Positions 17,161 through 26,239 of a stretch of 64,000 bases of DNA are shown here, in pieces. Position numbers and translations under genes: made by a program. The stretch spans positions 241,402 to 305,401 of the forward strand of contig NZ_BHXQ01000001.1 of assembly GCF_003990915.1 (NCBI RefSeq), written 5' to 3'. Position 1 is the first letter of the stretch. Each line of letters opens with the position of its first letter. The notes beneath the pieces are model-generated. The model was not told where the DNA came from and made no database searches. It worked only from the letters and a program-made list of their open reading frames with translations. Source of the stretch: Chryseotalea sanaruensis (lineage in GTDB: Bacteria; Bacteroidota; Bacteroidia; Cytophagales; Cyclobacteriaceae).

Positions 17161-18597
17161 ATGAAGGGTGTACTTCTCTATTTTTTGGCACTGTGCCACC
17201 TAACTGCAGCTGCTCAAGAATTGGTTTTTAGCCGTGAGATAGAATTTAAAAAACTTGACTATATCGAAGGAGTAGTCTCCGGAGATTACATAATTTCAAA
17301 AGCGCAAGCTGATGAAGAGATTCTTTTCTATGCTATTCATGCCGAGAATAATACAATGGTACAGCATAAGATTAAGCGACAGTACAGCTCTCTAATAGGA
17401 GTCATGTCAACCGCTGACGAGATCTTTATTTATTTTACTTCTTATGTTTATGGCATCGATAAATTAGAATGCCTTACTTTTTCCAAGACTAAAGGTAAGT
17501 TTACAAAGCTGAAGGAGTTAACAGACATTTCTGAAAAGCAGCATGTATGCTTCATTAATGATAATAATGCTTTTTACTCTATGTCGTATCAAAAGAGGGA
17601 GCGAAAGCTACTTCTCCATAAATATGACCAAGGTTTGGTGAAAGATACTCTGTCTTTCGATTTTTCTGATGAGCTCATATCCAAGACGATGGCGCGAAAA
17701 GGGTCAATCATGAACTTAGTAAGTAATTTTACTTTTATTAAGAAAGGTGTGGATATATCTTTTGATAAGGCAAAGGATCTTAAAAAAGTTTATTTCAAGG
17801 GGAATAAGTTACTCATGATTAGCGATGAACATGATGGAATTGAGTCAGGTGAAATATTGGTTTTAGAACTTGACCTTTTAACCGAAAGCGTAGTTTCCCG
17901 TAAAGTGACTTTACCCTATACAAATAAAACAGGCCATAATAGCTTTTTTATAGACGATAAACTATTTGTGGTTGGTATTGACAAATCCATGCTGGATCTC
18001 ACTGTTTTTGATATCCATAAATTTGAAGAACTTGGGTCTCATCGATATCTAAAAGGTGAACTGATCCAGCTTAAATCTTCTAAGTTGGAAAAAAATGGTG
18101 TTGATGTAGAGAAAGTATCTGATCGTACGTGGACCAAAGAGGATGCCACTAAATTGCTTTTGAAAAGTTTAAATGAAGGATCCCCGGTGATAAGTGTCAC
18201 CAAAAGGGAAACGGATTATAGATTATTGATAGGAAGTTATCATGTTCCTCAAAGCGGCCCAGCTCCTATGGCGGGAACTTCAGCTGGTAGCACAATACAA
18301 ACCCCGCGAGGAACCGTAACTACACCTGGCGCTACACAAATGACTTGGTCCAGGACCAACTCTTCTGAAAGGCAAAACTATTTTTATGGCTATTTAGGAA
18401 TGTCAGACTTAAAGGTTTCAAAGGATTATAATCCTTCTGATAATGGAGTTTTGTACAGAGCTAAACAGAGGATTAAAGAATTGGATAGTGAGATAAAATT
18501 AGGTGGAGTAGGGAAGATTTCTTGCGTTAAGGAAGCCTACTTACTTTATATGGATAAGCAAAAGAGAAGCTTATTTATAGAAAGACTTATTGAGTAA
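17161..18597 (+). CDS. secreted protein of unknown function
   Basis: I do not recognise this 478-residue protein. It begins with a clear signal peptide (MKGVLLYFLALCHLTAAAQE, cleavage near residue 18). The body (20-390) is rich in short beta-strands with repeated Asp-containing turns, which could fold as a beta-propeller. Residues about 360-405 form a Gly/Ser/Thr/Pro linker (AGTSAGSTIQTPRGTVTTPG). The C-terminal 75 residues are mixed and basic. The gene lies alone between the rplT terminator and a displaced copy of the rplT 3' end with its own terminator, which suggests it arrived as an insert. The following secreted WD40-caspase might be a partner, but that is only proximity. Confidence 0.75.
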   Translation: MKGVLLYFLALCHLTAAAQELVFSREIEFKKLDYIEGVVSGDYIISKAQADEEILFYAIHAENNTMVQHKIKRQYSSLIGVMSTADEIFIYFTSYVYGIDKLECLTFSKTKGKFTKLKELTDISEKQHVCFINDNNAFYSMSYQKRERKLLLHKYDQGLVKDTLSFDFSDELISKTMARKGSIMNLVSNFTFIKKGVDISFDKAKDLKKVYFKGNKLLMISDEHDGIESGEILVLELDLLTESVVSRKVTLPYTNKTGHNSFFIDDKLFVVGIDKSMLDLTVFDIHKFEELGSHRYLKGELIQLKSSKLEKNGVDVEKVSDRTWTKEDATKLLLKSLNEGSPVISVTKRETDYRLLIGSYHVPQSGPAPMAGTSAGSTIQTPRGTVTTPGATQMTWSRTNSSERQNYFYGYLGMSDLKVSKDYNPSDNGVLYRAKQRIKELDSEIKLGGVGKISCVKEAYLLYMDKQKRSLFIERLIE

Positions 18598-18605
18598 AAA
18601 GGATA

Positions 18606-18653
18606 AAATACTTAGCTGAGACTTTCACTGCTGTCATGAATAAGGTGAAATAA
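18606..18653 (+). pseudogene. remnant of a second rplT 3' end
   Basis: In one frame this stretch encodes K-Y-L-A-E-T-F-T-A-V-M-N-K-V-K and a stop. The true L20 ends K-V-L-A-D, nine further residues, then F-N-A-V-L-N-K-V-K. The differences are mostly silent third-position changes (GTG/GTC, AAC/AAT, AAA/AAG, TAG/TAA), the pattern expected for a copy from a related lineage. A terminator copy follows at 18676. Confidence 0.65.
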
Positions 18654-18675
18654 CCTGATTAGATACTTCTAAAAT

Positions 18676-18700
18676 AAAAAGGGCAGCAAGACTCTTTTTT
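18676..18700 (+). terminator. diverged copy of the rplT terminator
   Basis: AAAAAGGG (18676-18683) pairs with CTCTTTTT (18692-18699) with one G-U pair. GGGCAGCAAGACTCTTTTTT matches the rplT terminator core GGGCCGTAAGGCCCTTTTTT at 16 of 20 bases, so the duplication covers both gene end and terminator. Confidence 0.6.
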
Positions 18701-18812
18701 ATTGTCTATAGCTCAATACCTCATAATCTCAGTATCGTGGTTTTACTTATGCTTGAATTGTAATAAGTTTATTCATGAAGTGAGTTGAGGACAATCCACC
18801 TCGCATGAAGTT

Positions 18813-21800
18813 ATGAATAGAATCTGCTTATACTATAATCAAATCATCGCGGCACATTTATGCTTTTGTGCACTGTCATTAATCTGTGTTATACATGCTT
18901 CCGCACAAAATCTGGAAACCGTTATCCAAAAAGGCCATGAGCTTGCAGTCCTAACTGTTGCTGTGAGTCCAGATAGTAATTATGTAGCAACCGGTAGTCG
19001 CGATAAAACAATAAAGCTTTGGGAGTTAAGCACAGGCCGTGAGGTACGCAGCTTTTTGGGTCATAGCGCTTCTGTTAATCAATTGGATTTTAGCAGTGAT
19101 GGTAAATACTTAATCAGTGCCAATGGCGATGCCACAGCCAAAATTTGGGAAGTATCAACAGGTAAAGAACTATTCTCCGTTAAACCGGATGAAGAGCGAA
19201 TAACCGATGTAGCCTTTGATCCTAAAGGCAGATTTTTTGTTACTGTCGGCTTTGGGCAAAAAGTGCGCGTGTGGGATGTCATCTCCAAGAAAAAAATTAC
19301 TGAAATGGATGCCAATGGCTATGCCGGTTCAGGTGGACTTATTCACGTGGCCATAAGTCCGGACGGTGAATGGCTTGCAGTAGGCGAGGATGGCTTTACG
19401 GCTAATGTATATCGTTGCAGCGATTGGAAGAAAGTTTACACCTTCAATACTTCACAGCTTCATTCCTCTTGTGGAGGTTGTTATACAGATGTTCAATTCA
19501 CAACTGACAGTAAGTATCTGATTAAAGCATCTAATAACGATGCTGTATTAAAGTACGATCTCAGCAACGGAAAATTAGTGACCACATACAGCCGAGACGT
19601 TAATGACATGAAGTCTGTTACAGTAAGCGCCAGTGGTAAGCTAATGGTTTTATGTACAGAAAATTTTGTGTCTCTATATCATGTTGATCAAGGCGATTCT
19701 ATCAAAACAATCAGGCCAGATACAGAGGCAGTGTTAAATCAAGCAAGCTTTACAGCGGATAGCAAACGCTTATTGATTGCCAGTGATAATAATACAGTGA
19801 TGATCTATGACATCGCTTCTGGTAAGCAAGTAGATGAACTCACTGGCTTTCTGAATGCAAGAGATAAGGGTGGACTAACTTACAATCCTAATTCCTACTG
19901 GGATGCCAGCATTGCCAAGTATTTAAGATTCAAAGGAAATGTTGTACTAAGCGGAGATAACAAAACTTTGCTAAGGGGTAAGTTTGGTGCAAAAGCAAAA
20001 CGTTGGGATATCGCCACCGGTAAAGCAGAGATGGAGTATGTGGGGCATGAAATGGCAGTTCTTTGTTATAAATATAATAGTGATGGAACTTTACTATTAA
20101 CAGGTGGTGCAGATGGAATGCTCATACTCTGGGATGCTAAGAAAGGAGATACACTGCGCACTATTAAGTCTTACAACCAACCTGTGTTTGATGTAAACTT
20201 TAGTCATGACGAAACCAAAATTGTAAGTAGTAGCTGGGACGGATCATTGAAAATTCACGAGGTGGCTACCGGCAAACGACTTATCTACTTTGATCTTGAC
20301 AATGCCTCTGCTTATCTCGCGCAGTTTACCCCGAATGATTTATATGTGCTTACGGCCAACTTACCAGCAGGTTTAGCCTTACGGGAAATAGACACCAGGA
20401 AAGTCATTCGTGAATTTGTGGGTCACACTGAAACGGTTTCTGCTATGCAGCTTACTAAGGATGGTTCCAAACTGCTTAGTGCCAGTTGGGATGGCTCTAT
20501 TCGATTATGGCATGTTGGTACTGGACTGATGGAAAGTAAGTACACAGGACATCAGGGGGCAGTTTATGCCAGTATCATGACTGCATCAGAAAAAAACTTT
20601 TTTAGTGCTGGCGCTGATCGTATTATACGGTACTGGGATATGAACAGCGGAAAAGTAGTTAAGACATTTAACGGCCATCAAAGTGAGGTGATGAGTTTAG
20701 CACTTACCACCGATGAAAAGATGTTAATCAGCCATAGCGTAGACGGTGTTACTAAATTCTGGGACCTTGCTTCAGGCAATGAGTTTTTCGAACATATCCA
20801 TATTGGAGAAAAGGACTGGATGGCGAAGAGTCCTGAAGGTTATTTTAATGCAACAGAACAGGCCAGGCGTTACATCCATTTTGTAGAGGGCATGAAAACG
20901 TATTCAGCTGATCAGTTCTTTGAAGATTTTTACAGACCCGATTTGTTGCCAAAGATTTTTCAAAACAGGGGAGGTGATGATGGTTATAAAAGTATTCAAG
21001 GTAAATTACTCAAATCACCACCACCTAATGTTAAGGTGGCTATACTTCCATCATCAGACAAAGGAAAGGCAGAGCTATATGTGCGTGTACAGGACAATGG
21101 AGCAGGCGTAGAGAACTTCAAACTATTTCATAATGGGAAGTCTGTCTTGATTGAGAAAAACTTTGTCTTACCAAAAGGAAAAGGTCAGGTTACTACATTT
21201 AAGCAAGAGATTTCACTTGTAGGTGGTAACAACGTTTTCTCTGCTGCAGCTTCTAATAAAGACAAAATTGAATCAGATATACATTCAGTTGAAATATTTT
21301 CGGAGATAGCCACTAAAAACAGCACTTGTTACTTGTTGGCTGTCGGCATCAATCAATATAAAAATCCTAAACTGGCACTTAACTATGCCAAGCCAGACGC
21401 AGAATCCTTCGGCAAGGTAATCAACGATCTAGGTGTATCGCTTCACAAGAAGTTAGAGATACATACCTTATACGATGGTGAAGCTACACGTTCAGGCATT
21501 TTAAATAAATTGGAAGAGCTCTCAGGTAAAATACAACAAGAAGATGTTTTCATCTTTTATTATGCAGGACATGGCAGCATGGTAGATGATCAGTTCTTCT
21601 TTATTCCCACCGAGAGTTTACGTTTATACGATTTAAACTCACTTCAAAAAGAAGCTATTGAAGGTAGCGTATTGCAAGAAAAGTTTAAGAAGATACAAGC
21701 ATTAAAACAATTGATTATTATGGATGCTTGTCAGTCGGGAGGTTCAGTTGAGTTAATGGCCGCCAGAGGCGCGACAGAAGAAAAAGCCATTGCACAGCTT

Positions 21801-22079
21801 TCCAGAAGTGCAGGTATTCACGTAATGGCCTCAGCAGGCAGTGAGCAATTTGCTGCAGAGTTTGCTGAGCTCGGTCATGGTATCTTCACCTACCTGTTGA
21901 TTAAAGGATTGACTGGAGAAGCAGATGGTTCACCCAAAGATGGTAAGGTTACTATTTACGAATTGAAATCATACCTGGATGATCAGGTGCCCGAACTGAC
22001 GCGTAAACTGAAAGGCAAACCACAATATCCGCATACCTTTTCAAGAGGGCAGGATTTTCCCTTGGTTGTTGAAGAATAA
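18813..22079 (+). CDS. secreted WD40-repeat protein with C-terminal caspase domain
   Basis: A 1088-residue protein. After a signal peptide (ending near ASAQN, residue 33), WD40 repeats run to about residue 640; typical endings include TIKLWELSTG, SIRLWHVGTG and IIRYWDMNSG, enough for about two propellers. A linker domain follows (about 650-800). A caspase-like (peptidase C14) domain covers about 810-1060, with the catalytic pair His920 in YYAGHGS and Cys973 in MDACQSGG. Such orthocaspase proteins cleave after Arg or Lys or are uncharacterised. The propellers probably bind targets. The gene stands alone; no separate promoter box was identified in the 215 bases upstream. Confidence 0.9.
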   Translation: MNRICLYYNQIIAAHLCFCALSLICVIHASAQNLETVIQKGHELAVLTVAVSPDSNYVATGSRDKTIKLWELSTGREVRSFLGHSASVNQLDFSSDGKYLISANGDATAKIWEVSTGKELFSVKPDEERITDVAFDPKGRFFVTVGFGQKVRVWDVISKKKITEMDANGYAGSGGLIHVAISPDGEWLAVGEDGFTANVYRCSDWKKVYTFNTSQLHSSCGGCYTDVQFTTDSKYLIKASNNDAVLKYDLSNGKLVTTYSRDVNDMKSVTVSASGKLMVLCTENFVSLYHVDQGDSIKTIRPDTEAVLNQASFTADSKRLLIASDNNTVMIYDIASGKQVDELTGFLNARDKGGLTYNPNSYWDASIAKYLRFKGNVVLSGDNKTLLRGKFGAKAKRWDIATGKAEMEYVGHEMAVLCYKYNSDGTLLLTGGADGMLILWDAKKGDTLRTIKSYNQPVFDVNFSHDETKIVSSSWDGSLKIHEVATGKRLIYFDLDNASAYLAQFTPNDLYVLTANLPAGLALREIDTRKVIREFVGHTETVSAMQLTKDGSKLLSASWDGSIRLWHVGTGLMESKYTGHQGAVYASIMTASEKNFFSAGADRIIRYWDMNSGKVVKTFNGHQSEVMSLALTTDEKMLISHSVDGVTKFWDLASGNEFFEHIHIGEKDWMAKSPEGYFNATEQARRYIHFVEGMKTYSADQFFEDFYRPDLLPKIFQNRGGDDGYKSIQGKLLKSPPPNVKVAILPSSDKGKAELYVRVQDNGAGVENFKLFHNGKSVLIEKNFVLPKGKGQVTTFKQEISLVGGNNVFSAAASNKDKIESDIHSVEIFSEIATKNSTCYLLAVGINQYKNPKLALNYAKPDAESFGKVINDLGVSLHKKLEIHTLYDGEATRSGILNKLEELSGKIQQEDVFIFYYAGHGSMVDDQFFFIPTESLRLYDLNSLQKEAIEGSVLQEKFKKIQALKQLIIMDACQSGGSVELMAARGATEEKAIAQLSRSAGIHVMASAGSEQFAAEFAELGHGIFTYLLIKGLTGEADGSPKDGKVTIYELKSYLDDQVPELTRKLKGKPQYPHTFSRGQDFPLVVEE

Positions 22080-22114
22080 AATTAAAAGAGGAAAAGTTAA
22101 TTCAGTAGAGTTAT

Positions 22115-23014
22115 CTACTTAACAAATTGAATTTTGTGCTGCTGTATATTTCTATCGTAGAGATGTAAGAGCATACCATCTTTTAAGCCCACATCGGGAA
22201 CAAAAATATATTTGGCATGAGCCCACTCCATTACTTTCATATAAATGCGACTTGCGGGTATAATTACATCAGCACGATCGGGATTCATTTGAAGTTTATA
22301 GATTCGATCTTCAATGCTATGGCTTTCAATCATATCTCTTACTTCAATCATCTTTTTGAAAGACATTGATCGGTGAGGTTTTAATTGCGCAAGTTCATAC
22401 ATTTTACTGATGTTACCCCCTGTACCTACAGCCGTAACTTTCCCAAATTCTTTTTTCACATTATCTCTCACCCATTTCTCCATATCTTCCCACATTACAG
22501 GTGAGTCATGGTTTTCCAATACACGAACAGAGCCAATCTTAAAAGAGCGTGTTTTTATTTTTTTGCCTCCAGTATATAAATTAAGCTCTGTGCTTCCGCC
22601 CCCTACATCTATGTGTAGATAGGTATTATCTGAAAGATAGGATTGTATAGCTCGGTTAATAAATTCGGCTTCTCTGTTACCATCAATAATTTCTATGCTA
22701 ATGCCCAATTCCTTTTCAATTGCTTCGGCCAGTGCATAACCATTTTCAGATTCGCGCATTGCTGAAGTCGCACAAAACATATAGTCAGTAGCTTCATAGA
22801 GCTCAATCAGCAGTTTGTAGGCCGTCATCAGCTTCTTGAATTTTTCTATACTTTTGGCACTGATTTTACCAGTAGCGAATACATCATGCCCCAAACGGAG
22901 CGGAAAACGTACATATTCAAGTTTTTTGAAGATTACTTTAGGGCCATTTTCTAAAACAGAAGAAATCTGAAAGCGAATAGCGTTAGAACCAATGTCGATA
23001 GCTGCGAGTTTCAA
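22115..23014 (-). CDS. Ppx/GppA family phosphatase
   Basis: An exopolyphosphatase/guanosine-pentaphosphatase family protein of 299 residues, the short single-module form. The ASKHA phosphate-1 motif AAIDIGSNAIRFQ is at the N-terminus, DVGGGSTELNLY is the phosphate-2 motif (about 135-146), and AVGTGGNISKM is the adenosine-type motif. It hydrolyses polyphosphate or pppGpp. The start must be TTG at 23014, because KLAAIDIGSN is the family's very first sequence and no ATG is in frame nearby. It lacks the C-terminal HD domain found in longer members. Confidence 0.88.
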   Translation of the reverse strand: MKLAAIDIGSNAIRFQISSVLENGPKVIFKKLEYVRFPLRLGHDVFATGKISAKSIEKFKKLMTAYKLLIELYEATDYMFCATSAMRESENGYALAEAIEKELGISIEIIDGNREAEFINRAIQSYLSDNTYLHIDVGGGSTELNLYTGGKKIKTRSFKIGSVRVLENHDSPVMWEDMEKWVRDNVKKEFGKVTAVGTGGNISKMYELAQLKPHRSMSFKKMIEVRDMIESHSIEDRIYKLQMNPDRADVIIPASRIYMKVMEWAHAKYIFVPDVGLKDGMLLHLYDRNIQQHKIQFVK

Positions 23015-23075
23015 GGGCTTATATTAATTTAATGTTACTTACAACTATTAATCAGGTTTAATTGTCTAAGAAATT

Positions 23076-23624
23076 ATGATGCACAAAACTATAAAACTTT
23101 TGTTTGTGGTGGCACTCTTTGTAGCGACTCTTTCAGCCTGTGTGATAGAACCTTTTCAAGCTGAGTTTCCTGTAGGTAAAGTTAGTGGTTACAGACCCCT
23201 TTACGGAAATCAGGCAACTACGGAGGTTTCACTACTTCCGGCACAAGAATTGGAAAATCCTGGAAAAATCTATGTTTACAATCAGTATTTGCTGATAAAT
23301 GAACGTGGAAAAGGGATTCACATATATAATAATTCAAACCCGGTAAACCCTCAATCTGTAGCCTTTATTAATCTATTAGGCAATACTGATATGGCCATAA
23401 AAGATGACATACTATATGCTGATCATAATGGAGATTTAAAATCAATAAGACTAAATGGGTTCAATTCTTTGTCAGTGCTTGATTCAATTCCACTGGCAAG
23501 CTGGAATTTAGGTGTTCCACCACCAGCGGGCTTCTACTTTGAATGTGTAGATATATCAAAAGGTATTGTGATTGGCTGGCAATCTGTTGAACTTAATAAT
23601 CCCGACTGTTATGCGACTAACTAA
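23076..23624 (+). CDS. LVIVD-type lipoprotein, N-terminal half
   Basis: A 182-residue lipoprotein: signal MMHKTIKLLFVVALFVATLSAC with lipobox Cys at 22. The body resembles the first half of LVIVD beta-propeller lipoproteins (GKIYVYNQYLLINERGKGIHI, NPVNPQSVAFI, then FYFECVDISKGIVIGW). Full-length relatives, as I remember them, are about 420 residues and continue straight into the segment encoded by the next gene. Here the frame stops at YATN. The next gene begins inside its end (14-base overlap). It is either a split gene or a frameshifted one. Confidence 0.65.
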   Translation: MMHKTIKLLFVVALFVATLSACVIEPFQAEFPVGKVSGYRPLYGNQATTEVSLLPAQELENPGKIYVYNQYLLINERGKGIHIYNNSNPVNPQSVAFINLLGNTDMAIKDDILYADHNGDLKSIRLNGFNSLSVLDSIPLASWNLGVPPPAGFYFECVDISKGIVIGWQSVELNNPDCYATN

Positions 23625-24357
23625 GCTTATTTGGAATTTACTATGTCTTTGTCTAGTCATTGCCTGTGCTGATGACGGAGCCAACAACCTACAGGTAGGT
23701 GGCGGCCAGGGCCAGGGTGGATCATTAACTCGTTTTGCTATTAATGGCAGCTATCTTTACATAGCATCACAAACTACGCTGAGTGTTTATGATATTAGCA
23801 GCAATGAAGATTTTGAAATGTTGAAAACAGTTAATGTTGGCTTTGGTCTGGAAACGATCTCCGCCAGAGGCACTTATTTATATCTGGGTGCACAAGATGC
23901 CATGTATATCTATTCTATAAGCAATCCGGAAGATCCACAATTTATTTTTCGCTATTCGCATATTGTTTCTTGTGATCCTGTTGTAGTAGAAGGTAATAGG
24001 GCTTATGTAACATTAAGCAGTGGGAATTTCTGCAACAGAGGTACAAATGCATTAGAGATTATTGATATTTCTAACCCAAATAACCCTGTGCTTATTGCAA
24101 ATTACCCAATGAATACACCACTAGGCATTGGTATTAAAGATAATATTTTGTTTGTATGTGAACAGACTTTTGGTTTTACAGTTTTTGATGTAACCAATGC
24201 AAATGATATTCAAATGTTGCATCACGTCAATGACATACATGCATTCGATGTTATTCTGCACAATGGTGTTGCTACCATAACAGGAGATGATGGGATCTAC
24301 CAATATGGTTATATTAATTCTTTGGAGCTGCTAAGCATTATACCAGTTACAAAATAG
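23611..24357 (+). CDS. LVIVD-type lipoprotein, C-terminal half
   Basis: Starting at the ATG at 23611, the 248-residue protein opens with a convincing lipoprotein signal of its own: basic MRLTKL, a hydrophobic core, and lipobox LVIAC (Cys19). Next comes a Gly/Gln-rich linker (GGGQGQGG), then beta-propeller blades with LVIVD-style motifs: LSVYDIS, MYIYSISNPEDPQF, LEIIDISNPNNPVL and FTVFDVTN. It would sit on the outer or inner membrane facing the periplasm or surface. It matches the second half of full-length LVIVD proteins. The following beta-barrel gene starts 3 bases after its stop, so the three genes probably form one operon. Confidence 0.7.
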   Translation: MRLTKLIWNLLCLCLVIACADDGANNLQVGGGQGQGGSLTRFAINGSYLYIASQTTLSVYDISSNEDFEMLKTVNVGFGLETISARGTYLYLGAQDAMYIYSISNPEDPQFIFRYSHIVSCDPVVVEGNRAYVTLSSGNFCNRGTNALEIIDISNPNNPVLIANYPMNTPLGIGIKDNILFVCEQTFGFTVFDVTNANDIQMLHHVNDIHAFDVILHNGVATITGDDGIYQYGYINSLELLSIIPVTK

Positions 24358-24360
24358 TCA

Positions 24361-25017
24361 ATGCGCCTTCTATTCACCTCGATCTTATTACTGACAAGTG
24401 TTGCGCTAAGTGCCCAAGACTCATTACAAATTAAACATAGGCCTGACCATGCAATCAAATGGAGTCCCCTGCATCTATGGGGGTTTTATCCAAGTCTGCA
24501 ATTTGCTTATGAAAAAAGTCTTGGTAAAAAATTGGCAGTACAAGCGGATGTTGGTTACGTGGTAAACTATGGAGGTGGTAGTAATACTGAGTACATGAAT
24601 AAAAGAGGGGTTAAGCTCAAGGCAGAATTAAGATATTACTTTGAAAGCTTGAGTAGTCGGGATGGTTTTTATATGAGTATTGAACCCTATATAACAAGTA
24701 TAAATTTTGACAGATCTGTAACGCTAACTGAATGCTTTGATCCGGATTGTCAAAATAGCTTTTTGAGAAACTATGCTTATAAGGTTGAGTATCGGGAAAT
24801 GGGGATAAGTGGTAAGGGAGGCTATATGATTTATTTTGATCGTAGAATTTTCTTGGATGTATCCCTGGGTTGGTCGTGGCGATCAGTAGATTATGACCAA
24901 CCTAGTACTGTTCCTGTATCAACAACTGGAGGGTTCAACTTCTTTGGACCTAATGAAGAAGATCGTATTGTGCTTTCACCCCTCTTTGGTGCCAGATTAG
25001 GCTACCGATTCAGGTAG
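24361..25017 (+). CDS. outer-membrane beta-barrel protein
   Basis: A 218-residue protein with a signal peptide (cut near LSAQ, residue 19) and an alternating-strand pattern ending GARLGYRFR, the C-terminal aromatic motif used by the BAM complex. Strands such as LAVQADVGYVVNYGG and GVKLKAELRYYF suggest an 8-stranded OmpA/porin-like barrel. No enzyme motif is seen. It is tightly linked to the two LVIVD lipoproteins, so it may anchor or export them; this is inference. Confidence 0.7.
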   Translation: MRLLFTSILLLTSVALSAQDSLQIKHRPDHAIKWSPLHLWGFYPSLQFAYEKSLGKKLAVQADVGYVVNYGGGSNTEYMNKRGVKLKAELRYYFESLSSRDGFYMSIEPYITSINFDRSVTLTECFDPDCQNSFLRNYAYKVEYREMGISGKGGYMIYFDRRIFLDVSLGWSWRSVDYDQPSTVPVSTTGGFNFFGPNEEDRIVLSPLFGARLGYRFR

Positions 25018-25019
25018 AT

Positions 25020-25050
25020 TTTGTTATTTGGCCTCTCTTTGCTTTCTTTG
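25020..25050 (+). promoter_or_regulatory. promoter for the SAM riboswitch
   Basis: TTTG (25020-25023), a 19-base spacer and TTTCTTTG (25043-25050) fit the TTTG/TAnnTTTG promoter with one mismatch. The predicted start, near 25056, coincides with the first base pairs of the riboswitch. Confidence 0.5.
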
Positions 25051-25054
25051 CATC

Positions 25055-25169
25055 ACTTATCCAGAAAGACTGAGGGTTGGGCCCTATGACGTCTTAGCAT
25101 CCTATTCTGATTCATTTCAGTATGTTGTGCTAAATCCCTTTTCAAGCTTTGCATTGAAAGAAGATAAGT
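25055..25169 (+). promoter_or_regulatory. SAM-I riboswitch (S-box) upstream of metH
   Basis: Stem P1 is ACTTATC (25055-25061) with GATAAGT (25163-25169). Inside are the conserved GAGGG, GGCCC and ATGA blocks of the P2/pseudoknot region and, on the P3 side, TGTGCTAAATCC, close to the usual GGTGCTAATTCC. P4 is TTCAA/TTGAA (25141-25159). High S-adenosylmethionine should lower metH expression. No U-rich terminator follows before the ATG at 25220, so control is probably at translation. Confidence 0.85.
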
Positions 25170-25219
25170 AACCCACCTTAACAGGGCTCTCTGGATAATA
25201 GATTATATACTCAGAAGGT

Positions 25220-26239
25220 ATGAGCCAAAAAATTCAAGACATTTTAAAAGAACGTATTTTGATACTGGACGGTGCCATGGGTACTATGATTCAGCGTCAT
25301 AAGCTGGAAGAAGCTGATTTCAGAGGGGAGATCTTAAGGGATCATCCACATCCTTTAAAAGGTAATAATGACTTACTTAGCCTCACACAACCTGACATAA
25401 TTAAAGACATCCATCGTCAGTATTTTGAAGCTGGGGCTGATATTGTCGAGACCAACACCTTTGGCAGCACAAGCGTAGCACAAGCCGATTATCACCTGGA
25501 GCATCTTGTTTATCAGATCAACTACGAGTCAGCTAAAATAGCCAAAGAAGTAGCAAATGAATTCACTCAAAAAGAGCCAAACAAACCACGCTTTGTTGCA
25601 GGGTCAATGGGGCCAACTACAAAGTTAGCTTCTATGTCTCCTGATGTAAACAACCCTGGCTATCGTGCCATAACTTTTGATCAGCTTGTAGTAGCATTTA
25701 AAGAACAAGCCAAGGCTTTAATAGATGGTGGTGTGGATATGCTTCTGTTAGAAACGGTAACAGATACACTCAATGTAAAAGCAGGGTTGTTTGCTATTCA
25801 GGAATTATTTGAAGAAACAGGTAAGGAAGTTCCTGTAATGGTTTCTGGAACCATTACTGATGCCAGTGGAAGAATCTTGTCCGGACAAACAGCTGAAGCT
25901 TTTCTGATTTCAGTTTCGCACGTCCCTTTACTCAGTGTCGGATTAAACTGTGCGCTAGGGGCATCTGCCTTAAGACCTTACCTAAAAGTACTTAGCGATA
26001 GGGCACCATTTTTTATCAGCGCACACCCTAATGCCGGCTTGCCTAATGAGTTTGGTCAATATGATCAAACTGCCGTACAAATGGGAAAAGAGGTAGAAGA
26101 TTATTTAAAAGAAGGTTTAATCAATATACTAGGTGGTTGCTGTGGTTCAACACCTGAGCATATAAAGCGTATTGCAGATATTGCTAAGAACTATAAACCA
26201 AGAACAATCGATACTATTGAAGCCGCTACAACAGCATGA
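25220..26239 (+). CDS. metH: methionine synthase, homocysteine-binding module
   Basis: The 339-residue N-terminal module of cobalamin-dependent methionine synthase as a separate protein. It binds homocysteine through zinc held by Cys244 (GLNCALGA) and Cys307-Cys308 (GGCCGS), and starts with the family [13 protein letters not shown]. In E. coli these residues belong to one 1,200-residue chain; here the remaining modules are in the next gene, whose ATG overlaps this stop as ATGA. The two chains must meet for catalysis. Expression is under the SAM riboswitch just upstream. Confidence 0.95.
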   Translation: MSQKIQDILKERILILDGAMGTMIQRHKLEEADFRGEILRDHPHPLKGNNDLLSLTQPDIIKDIHRQYFEAGADIVETNTFGSTSVAQADYHLEHLVYQINYESAKIAKEVANEFTQKEPNKPRFVAGSMGPTTKLASMSPDVNNPGYRAITFDQLVVAFKEQAKALIDGGVDMLLLETVTDTLNVKAGLFAIQELFEETGKEVPVMVSGTITDASGRILSGQTAEAFLISVSHVPLLSVGLNCALGASALRPYLKVLSDRAPFFISAHPNAGLPNEFGQYDQTAVQMGKEVEDYLKEGLINILGGCCGSTPEHIKRIADIAKNYKPRTIDTIEAATTA

